Positions 55,783 through 64,000 of a DNA stretch of 64,000 nucleotides are shown piece by piece (position 1 is the first letter of the stretch; each line of letters starts with the position of its first letter). The notes beneath the pieces were generated by a model, which worked only from the letters and a program-made list of their open reading frames with translations, made no database searches and was not told the origin of the DNA. The stretch lies in contig NC_083506.1 in the NCBI RefSeq assembly GCF_032362555.1, positions 3,767,501 through 3,831,500 on the forward strand, in the 5' to 3' direction. The stretch is from Amyelois transitella (lineage: Eukaryota > Arthropoda > Insecta > Lepidoptera > Pyralidae). The position numbers and the translations under genes were made by a program.

Positions 55783-57239
55783 GACTAGAATTATTTATTT
55801 TGCTATTTTTATTTTACTGTTGATATTTCTGGTTATATCCCAACTAATATTATAAATGAGAAAGTAAGTTTGTTTGTTACCTCTTCACGCGTTATATACT
55901 ATTTAAAAATAAAGTATCTGTTATTACTTTACAAATATTGCTGTAAGGTGAGATACTTCTTTATTCGTGAAAGAATCAGGTATTTCAAAGTTTTCTAACA
56001 CTTCTTTGGGGTCAATCCATGCTGATAATCACTTCATGATAATTTTGATGGACTATGCTTTGACGTCATCTAGTTATTTTTATGTGTCCCGTCCAACTCA
56101 GCCTCTATTCAAAATTGTTGTTAATATATTATATTGTATTGTATGCATACATAACATATTAATTTTGTTGTATAGGCATCAATGTACTTTATAAACTAAA
56201 TAGAATCCTTGCAAAACTCCCTTGATTTCTCTTCTTTCTTTACCCTCTTAGTCATTCTTGCCTTTTATACCATTTTAGAAAAATTATAGAAAATTATGAG
56301 AAGATATGTTAGTGTATCTCACACATACATACATAGGTACTGTTATAATGATGATAATACCTCCATTATCAATTATACTGAGAATTACTAACATAATTAT
56401 GATAGAGTGGATCCAAACCAGTCGGAATCATACGAAGTAACAGTGACTTCATATTTAATTATAAATGCGCACGAAAACTTCTCTTATTCTTATTTATTCA
56501 CACAATTATTATAATATCTTTAGATAAATAAAAATTATAATATTTATTTATCTTAATAAATATTAATATTAATAGATCTACACTAATATTATAAAGAGGA
56601 AAACTTTGTTTGTTTGTTTGTTTGGTTGTAATGAATAGGCTCAAAAACTACAGGACCGATTTTAAAAATTCTTTCACCATTCAAAAGCTACATTATCCAC
56701 GAGTAACATAGACTATATTTTATTTTGGAAAAAAATAGGGTTCCGTAATAATATTTAAAATTAATTAGCAAAACAGCGTTCGCCGGGTCAGCTAGTATTA
56801 GATAAATAAGTATTTTCATCAGAATTTTTATACCTTTATCAGTTATTCTTTCACCGAAAACATACCTAAAGTTATTGCAGACTCGTTGTTCGAACAATTT
56901 GGTAGTAGGTATAACTACTTCTATGCCCGTGCCCAAGTAAAACAAAAAATATCGATTATTTCCCAAATTAAATTCCAACTTCATACGTACAGTAGTTTCG
57001 TCTGTCTGTCTGTCAGTCAGGCAGTCTGTCAGTCAGGCAGTCAGTCAAGATCGCAAAGTTTTATCTTTTGAAGCTCCTAAACTTTTTGATAGCAATAGAT
57101 ATCGGTTTCTTTCATAGGTAACAGACATAATTGCTGATGAATTCATGCAGGCAACATAGTTAATATACATATATAAAACTCACATCATGAAATGTCACGA
57201 AAAATTATGATGACACATTATTTTTTTCTTATATTGAAG

Positions 57240-57420
57240 TAAAGACACTTAAAAGTTGGTTTAAGAATTAGGGGAAGACCGAAAAAGAGATGGATGGTCA
57301 GCGTATAGGATATTATGAGTAGAAAGGGGCCAGTGAGATGGCAAGTGGCAGAAGTAATTGGAAAAAACTAACATACCGGGCCGACCCCACGTAAAATGTA
57401 GGAAAAGGTAACGACAAAGA
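57240..57420 (+). mobile_element. LINE reverse-transcriptase C-terminal remnant
   Basis: One frame reads RGRPKKRWMVSV then DIMSRKGPVRWQVAE and TGPTPRKM. This is the familiar LINE tail of the pattern GRP.KRW.D.V..DM..KG...DRxxWR...ADPT. Several in-frame stops mark it as dead. Confidence 0.65.
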
Positions 57421-57509
57421 AAAATATTGAAGACACTTCAAAGACGGTATGAATATCAAACTAAAGTTGTCAAATTTGAAGTAAGTTTGTAAGAATATTC
57501 AATAGGATA

Positions 57510-57755
57510 AGCCGTGTTGTTTCCGACACGTAAGAATAGAACAACTCCATATCTTACCATAGATGCCGTAATTGGCGACTAAGGATATAGATAGGCTTAT
57601 AAACTTTGTATGCGAAGGGCTAGCAACCTGTCACTATCTGAATCTCAATTCCATCATAAAAGCAACACAACGTGGCCTTCAGGCTTTTCAAAACTGTTGA
57701 CTCTATCTACCCCGCCATGGATATAGATGCGACTATATGTATGCATGTATTCAAT
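57510..57755 (+). repeat. SINE-A, near full length, aged
   Basis: GCCGTGTTGTTTCCGACACG head, GACTAAGGATATAGATAGGC, GGGCTAGCAACCTGTCACTAT, TCTATCTACCCCGCCATGGAT and a CTATATGTATGCATGTA tail. Confidence 0.8.
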
Positions 57756-60700
57756 AGGATTCGTAGTTTCATTCTTCTAATAGGTACTACATAAAGAAGA
57801 TATCTGTTTTATGGCAAGATGTCACCACTTTCAAGTTTCAGGAGCATAAAGATTGTGATATGCAAACTAAATAATAAGGAAATAAGTAAAATAACAACAA
57901 ATTTATAAAAAAAAAACAACTATTTAAACAATAAAATTAGAGCAATTAAGAGGTACAAGGCAAAATAATCAAAAATCTCAATAACTTAAATACATTTACG
58001 TATTCAAATGACCTTTCGTTTAGCCGTGCAAAAAAATATGTGTGAGCGTCTCACCTCAACATTATAGGTGCAAATATTAATACGCAATTACCAAAAGGTT
58101 ATCAAGAAGTCTAGACGGTTTACTGTTGAGGTCTACTGCGTCAGTACAGTTTTAAAAGACGTACGTCAAAGAACTAAGAGTATTGATAGAACTTGCCAAA
58201 CAAATATTGCGTAGAAAGTTCATGTTAGATATAGTGCTTATCTTAAGGTATACCTACCTAGTAAAATAAATGTAAACAATCTTGTTACGTCTTTTTGTTG
58301 CAAAACTAAACATTATTAAACCAAACGGCTAAACGTGGCCTTTCAGTCTTGATGACAGTTGGCTCTGACTACCCTGCAGAAGATAGAGACGTGATTATAT
58401 GTTATGTTATTAACAGTTTTTACGTAAACGCCTCACGCAATGTGAAAATAGATAAGGATTTGCGTGATGGAGGTCAATTTCTTGCTATCTCTGATTTGCA
58501 TTCTATGTTACATTCATTATGTTGTACGTAAGTATATTAAATACTAACTTCTCCTCATCGCATTTTCCCGTTTGTAATTTCATCTTTTGGCTTCGAAGTA
58601 TCAAAGGTAGTCTACAAGAGTAAAGTGCTTCATCAGGAATTTAAATCACGGTCATTTTTTCACTTTTTTTCATGATGACAATATCAAGCGCAATTTTTAA
58701 ATCTGGACCTAGTAGGTCCGCTGCATTTAAAAATGATGTTAATACAACCTGTTGTTGTACCTTAAATAAAATTTAAAAAAAATCAGGATCTTCTAAACCC
58801 AGTATTAAGAAATACTGGCATGCCATGAAAAGAGCTGACAATTTTTTTATATTTTAACAAACATTATCCGGTTTGAAAATTTTAATGTACCAGGTAGTAA
58901 TTCGTATTGGTGTAGTAATTCGTATAAAAATAGTGAACACACATAAAAAAAATTTGTTGAATTATTATTTTTAAAATATTTTTTAAAGTTTTTTTTAATA
59001 TCTTATTTTTAATCTCCATAGAAGGTCGTCAAGTACAAACAGTGTTTGTAAAAGATTCTTGCATACGAATTTAAAACCATATAATTGGATAAATCACCTT
59101 CAAAGCTCCAATAACGAGCTGTCATTCCCTTGTTAAATAAATTGACGCTTTTATCATTTTGCAAAGCTAAAATGTTTTTTTAAAATATTTAAACATTTTG
59201 CTTAGTTATATTTTTACACGACTGAGTGGTTTATACGCGCATCGACTGGCTGCACGGGGCGCTGTGATTGTGTTCTTGCCTGTGAACCTCAAGACTTCAG
59301 GTCAGGTTATGATAGGAATATAAGTTTTAAATTAACTAAATGCCCTTGGTCTTAGATATTTATTTTTATACAATATACTAGTTGTCGTCGCGAACACTTT
59401 TATGTTTTTACAAAGTTATGAATATCTTAAATCTTAAAAACTATATACTATAAGATTTTATTGTCCCGCGACTTGAAAATTCCATTGAGAGATCCTACAT
59501 ACATTTTAAATTTCATAAAAATCAGACCAGAGGTTTCAAAGTTAAGGCGTTACAAACATATACATGCACACACACACACAAATATTTACACCCCAAGTTG
59601 TTGGTAGATCTCACTCTCATCTCTTGCTCGGTCAATTATACTTTATTTTTGTGAGAAACACTAGTCTCAAGATCTTACTTTGGGCAATAACTCAGTTTGT
59701 GTGATGTCCAGTATATAGGTATTTATTTATAGTCCCAACTACTGACTGACTTTAAAAGCGAACGTTGATATTAGGATTAATTTCTTAAGTGTAGGATTAA
59801 TAATTTTTCCCGTTTTTTCACGTATTCCATTATTTCTGCTCCTTTCTTTGCTATTTATAGTTACAGCGTGATGTTATATAGCCTTCCTCGATAAATGGTC
59901 TATCCAACGCAAAAATATTTTTTCAAATCGAACCAGTTGATATTAGCGCGTCCAAACAAACAAACTCTTCAGCTTTATAATATTAGTATAGATGAAGCTA
60001 TAAATAAGCTAAAAAATGAATACAATTGCGGTAACGATTCTGACACCCACAGCAATATTGATGGCAAACAATTAACTTAATTGCAAATCGTGACCTCTGA
60101 AAAAAACATAATCCTATTGACCACTGCATGATTCATCTATACTCGGACGAACAATATGATTAGTAAAAATATATAGCCTTGGGTTTGACGTAAGTAAATA
60201 CTATGATAATTAAAAAATAACTTCTTTGAAATCTTTTATTTTTAATATAGAGTCAAAGCTCCAGTAGATTGAGAGTTTATGATACCTTTACTTATAAGAT
60301 TTTAATTATATAGTAAAAACATTTTAAAGCTCTGCGACCTACTGATAAATCAGGATTTGATGTCAAACAATCAAATCCTGATGTCCTATTTCTTTTAAGT
60401 AATGGATTTTTTCTTTATTTCGCTTCTTACTATTCCGATATAACTAAACTGATCCCTAATCAATATATGTACCTGTAAGCATTCATAAGAAAAAACAAAA
60501 TAATAAAACATAGACTTAATACAATTCAGACAATAATTTAATATTAAAATATGATATAATGCATTACTAAGTGCTTTGTTTTATACTCATTTGTATGTCA
60601 CGAAGTGTTTTAGCCGTGAACTTGACTCATGGGCAACGTGCTCCGAAGTCACGGATGATCCATCAACGGGTCAGCACAGTCAGCACAGCTTAACGTGGGT

Positions 60701-60872
60701 TATGAGTAGGATTTAATTAAAAATATGAGTTGTTCGGGCTTTTAGCCAAACCTTCGGCCCAGGTTTTACGTGCTGCTGCTAGAAAACTTTGATAAATCAA
60801 TCCCAAGGTTTGATTCTCGGGAAACTTCCCTTATCCATATGATATACTTAAATAATAATAATATTTTTTTAA

Positions 60873-61135
60873 TGTGCCGTGTGGTTCCCGGCACCAATAA
60901 AAAAAGAATAGGACCACTCCATCTCGTTCCCATGGATGTCTTAAAAGGTGACTAAGGGATAGGCTTATAAACTTGGGATTCTTCTTTTAGGCGATGGGCT
61001 AGCAACCCGTCACTTTTTGAATCTCAATTCTATCATTAAGCCCAACAGCTGAACGTGGCCTATCAGTCTTTTCAAGACTGTTGGCTCTGTCTACCCCGTA
61101 AGGGATAAAGACGTGATCATATGTATGTATGTATA
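60873..61135 (+). repeat. SINE-A, full length, well preserved
   Basis: GTGCCGTGTGGTTCCCGGCAC head, GGACCACTCCATCTCGTTCCC, GACTAAGGGATAGGCTTATA, GCTGAACGTGGCCTATCAGTC, TCTACCCCGTAAGGGATAAAG and a tail CATATGTATGTATGTAT. Best single copy for deriving a consensus. Confidence 0.9.
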
Positions 61136-61244
61136 ATCTTTTTCAATTAGAGAATCGTTGGTTAGGTGCTTGTAATATTTTTAAAGAACTTTAGTAATAT
61201 GCTTACGAGCTTTTAACATAAATTTATCTGTGGCAATTCAAATG

Positions 61245-61465
61245 TACATACATATAATCACGTCTATATCCCTAGCGGGGTGTACCTACAAGTCTGATAA
61301 GCCACGTTCAGCTGTTTAGCTAAATGAAAGAGTTCCAAAAAGTAACAGTTGGCTAGCCTATCGACCTAAAGTAGAATCTCAAGTTAAAAGTCTATCCCTT
61401 AGTCGCGTTTTACGACATCCATTGGAAAGAGATGGAGTAGTGTTCCTGTTCTTTTTTCTAAACAA
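61245..61465 (-). repeat. SINE-A copy
   Basis: ACATACATATAATCACGTCTA tail, GCCACGTTCAGCTGTTTAGC, CTTAGTCGCGTTTTACGACA and ATTGGAAAGAGATGGAGTAG. Missing the extreme head. Confidence 0.8.
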
Positions 61466-62042
61466 TGTGTTTACATTTAAGTACTTTGTGTTTATATATT
61501 CGACAAGTTTCCTTGTAAGTTTATCAGCGGCATGAAACCTTTCACCTTCATATTCTTTGAAGTATTATCGTGTACCTAAACGTGGAATCGTTTCCAGATA
61601 GTACTCGTTTCATATAATATGTTTCATATAATTGAATTAGGAGATGATTTTTTTCCATTCTACAAGAAAATTTAAGGGCTAATGAGATTGTTTTAATTTA
61701 AGTAGTAGGTAATAGTCGTTATAGAGAATCTAATTTCCATCAGCAACATACAACCTTAGACTCCGCAACAAATAGCCGAGAGTGAGACACAAAAGTATCA
61801 TTATTCCATCTATCTAAACACGGCCTTCGAGTCATGACTTTTGGCTCTGTCTACCCCGTCAGGGATAAGGACGTTATGTATCTACACACGTTGAACTTGG
61901 TGCATCTTGAATGCGGCTAGTATGCAGGGCAGGCATGAAGCGGTCAACGTTCGCCGGGGTCGACGCACCGGCCGGCCTTGCTGCCGACCTTGTTTTGATG
62001 CAACCCTTAAAATTAGAACTTTGTTGTAATAATTAAAAAGAA

Positions 62043-62305
62043 GTACATACATACATACATATAATCACGTCTATATCCCTAGTAGACAGAGCCAACAGTC
62101 TTGAAAAGACTGATATGCCACGTTCAGCTGTATGTCTTAACGATAGAATTGAGATTCAAATAGTGACAGGTTGCTAGCCCATCGCCTAAAATAAGAATCC
62201 CAATTTTATAAGCCTATCCCTTAGTCGCCTCTTACGACATCCATAGGAGCGAGATGGAGTGGTCCTATTCTTTTTTTATTGGTGCCGGGAGCCACACGGC
62301 ACTAA
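62043..62305 (-). repeat. SINE-A, full length
   Basis: ATACATACATACATATAATCA tail, TAGACAGAGCCAACAGTCTTG, CTAGCCCATCGCCTAAAATA and head GGTGCCGGGAGCCACACGGCA. Confidence 0.88.
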
Positions 62306-62462
62306 AAAGTAGAAGTACAAATATACATATCCATACGTACATACATACATATATAAACATACATACGGGGTAGTCAGAGCCAACACTCCTGAAAAGTGAA
62401 GGCCACGTTCAGCTGTATGACTTAAAGATAGCATTGATTAGACTACAGCTAGCTAGTACATC

Positions 62463-63472
62463 ATGTGTGTCAGAATGGCGGGTGTACCTCACGGATTTTA
62501 ATATCTGTTTTGGATTAAAAACGTACCTGATGTGTACCTCAGTGTACCTATCCTAAAAATCTGTGTACCTCCTTCTATGTAAAGATTTTTAATAAAATAG
62601 GTACACCCGCGGTCCTGACGTCAGGACCGCGGGTGTACTTCTAGTTAGCATATGTAAGTAAGTTAACTGTATATGTAGATTTGGTACCTCTTGTGTACCT
62701 GCAGAAACAAATATTAAATAAATAAAAAATATTAAGGGTGCTGAGAAAATGAAAAAAAAAATAATATAAACAAAGGAACTCTTATAGGATCACTCTAGTA
62801 TCTGTCTGTATGTGATTATACATTTATGTACAGAATTGTCACATTCCTAAATCACAAAATATATTTTTATGTATATTACAAAAAAATATTTCAATCTATA
62901 AAGGTCACATTCTGAAATCATACATTTAGCTTTTTCTTACATTATTACGAAGATCGTCATAACACTCCCATCGCTTGCCTCGGAAGGATACCTACATAAA
63001 AGTATATTCTGTAGTAATGAACTAGAACTAGATCATTTATACATAAACATTTTGTTGTTGATATATGTTAATTATAATTTGTATTGTGCAACTTCTTTTC
63101 TGTTTTGTTCAGAATGTGTCATAACTGGCCAGTTACAAAAAAAAGAAAAAGAAAATTTTAACATGAAAAAAAATGTTTTTTTACATTTTCTCAGCACCCT
63201 TAATATTTTTTATTTATTTAATATTTGTTTCTGCAGGTACACAAGAGGTACCAAATCTACATATACAGTTAACTTACCTACATATGCTAACTAGAAGTAC
63301 ACCCGCGGTCCTGACGTCAGGACCGCGGGTGTACCTATTTTATTAAAAATCTTTACATAGAAGAAGGTACACAGATTTTTAGGATAGGTACACTGAGGTA
63401 CACATCAGGTACGTTTTTAATCCAAAACAGATATTAAAATTCGTGAGGTACACCCGCCATTCTGACACACAT
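62463..63472. mobile_element. Young foldback DNA transposon, 1,010 bp, 289-bp inverted ends
   Basis: Ends ATGTGTGTCAGAATGGCGGG and the exact complement. Left arm 62,463-62,751 and right arm 63,184-63,472 differ at about three positions. An 8-base duplication AGTACATC flanks both sides (62,455-62,462 and 63,473-63,480). Each arm holds a 38-base perfect palindrome centred on GACGTC and several TGTACCT/AGGTACA motifs. The 432-base centre is AT-rich with no transposase-like frame, so the element is non-autonomous. The 8-base duplication fits hAT, P, Merlin or related groups; the end sequence does not start with the hAT-type CAG. Confidence 0.88.
62601..62638. repeat. 38-bp perfect palindrome in the left arm
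   Basis: GTACACCCGCGGTCCTGAC followed by its exact reverse complement, GC-rich inside an AT-rich element. The second copy lies at 63,297-63,334 in the right arm. Confidence 0.9.
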
Positions 63473-63639
63473 AGTACATCCTTAAGAAAGAAGGAAAAAA
63501 AGAAGAAGATGCGATTTGCGACGATAAGAAGTTATTGCCATACCTACATAAAGTCACACCTCTTTCACCGAGGGCTAAGCAGACGTAATAGATTCGATGC
63601 AATATGAACGGAAAATATACGTTAAAAATATAAATAACT

Positions 63640-63925
63640 AGCTGTGCCCGCGACTTCATCCGTATGGAATAGTTATGTTGGGCATCATGGAAGCCCTCAA
63701 GGATGGATAATTTTCCCCGTTTTTTTTTTCACTATTTCCATTATTTCTTCGCTCCTAAAAGTTGCAGCGTTCTATCTACATATATAGCCTAAATCCTTTC
63801 TCATTAAATGGTCTATCTCTATTCAACACAAAAATATTTTTTCAATTCGAACCAGTAGTTTCTGAGATTAGCGCTTTCAAACAAACAAACAAACTCTTCA
63901 GCTTTATAATATTAGTATAGATGTA
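63640..63925 (-). mobile_element. Helitron-like fragment, Helitron-N type
   Basis: CTAGCTGTGCCCGCGACTTC at the left and CAGCTTTATAATATTAGTAT at the right, with CAAACAAACAAACAAACTC before the end. It is the mirror of the fragments at about 21,545 and 56,578 and has no coding capacity. Confidence 0.7.
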
Positions 63926-64000
63926 AATTCACACGAGTTTTCTCTCGTTGAGCTCTTACAATTTATTACTTAAACAGGCCAGCAGAAGTTATGACCATTT

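Larger units (their letters stand above)
55800..60860. other. Gene-poor, repeat-rich region
   Basis: Helitron-like fragments (about 55,840-55,930, 56,578-56,805, 59,905-60,000), a LINE remnant, SINE-A pieces, and a small hairpin at 60,349-60,382 (ATCAGGATTTGA). A CTGTCTGT/CAGTCAGG low-complexity run sits at about 57,001-57,050. No host gene could be supported. Confidence 0.6.
62325..63500 (-). repeat. SINE-A copy split by a foldback element
   Basis: Left part: CATACGGGGTAGTCAGAGCC, GGCCACGTTCAGCTGTATGA, then GCTAGTACATC. It resumes after 63,472 with a second AGTACATC and CTTAAGAAAGAAGG, which corresponds to GCTAGCCCATC followed by GCCTAAAAGAAGAA in intact copies. The DNA element therefore landed inside the SINE. 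Confidence 0.6.

Noticed and set aside
56886-57071. Plus-strand frame with SVSQAVCQSGSQSRSQS, resembling gene F repeats
   Set aside because: It comes from a CTGT/CAGT low-complexity run of DNA, with no splice context; the likeness to gene F is compositional.
1-64000. Toxin, defence system, CRISPR or LTR/viral element
   Set aside because: Looked for on both strands; nothing with direct-repeat arrays, LTR pairs or capsid, integrase or protease motifs was seen.

Overview
The window is AT-rich eukaryotic DNA, almost certainly from a moth or butterfly. Evidence: GT-AG introns with short exons, many copies of moth-type SINEs ending in TACATA repeats, Helitron-like repeats with TCCTACTAATATTATAAA and CTAG ends, and genes of the seroin family, which is known from lepidopteran silk. 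Most genes are split into exons too short to show as open frames. I joined them by hand using splice signals and reading phase, so exon borders are predictions.

Left half (about 5.9-30.7 kb): five genes on the minus strand, all signal-peptide proteins carrying a seroin-type domain (core like KPxxGxxxxxV...VxNDNGxVxE). Three have one domain (5,958-12,256; 15,552-17,821; 18,549-20,245). Two are tandem copies of a proline-rich, two-domain form with 10-bp microexons (23,690-27,841 and 28,531-30,625). Promoter blocks are shared within each subgroup. A further orphan secreted-type frame at 20,403-20,645 has no ATG.

Right half (about 33.1-55.8 kb): the strand switches and six genes lie on the plus strand, all with signal peptides. 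The first (33,180-36,402) is a Ser/Gly/Phe-rich structural protein. Then come five small genes (40,943; 44,955; 45,866; 46,801; 50,639), most with TATA boxes 65-95 bp before the ATG. Three of them (44,955; 45,866; 50,639) share a two-exon plan with a phase-0 intron after a PI-x-V motif. The last has gained glycine/tyrosine-rich exons. My inference is that the whole block is a silk-gland or other secretory/structural gene cluster. Only the seroin assignments rest on family recognition.

Outer parts (1-5.9 kb, 12.3-15.5 kb, 36.5-40.9 kb, 55.8-64 kb) hold mainly SINEs, Helitron-like fragments, LINE remnants, hairpins and one young foldback DNA element (62,463-63,472) inserted into a SINE. I saw no rRNA, stand-alone tRNA, CRISPR or LTR/viral element.
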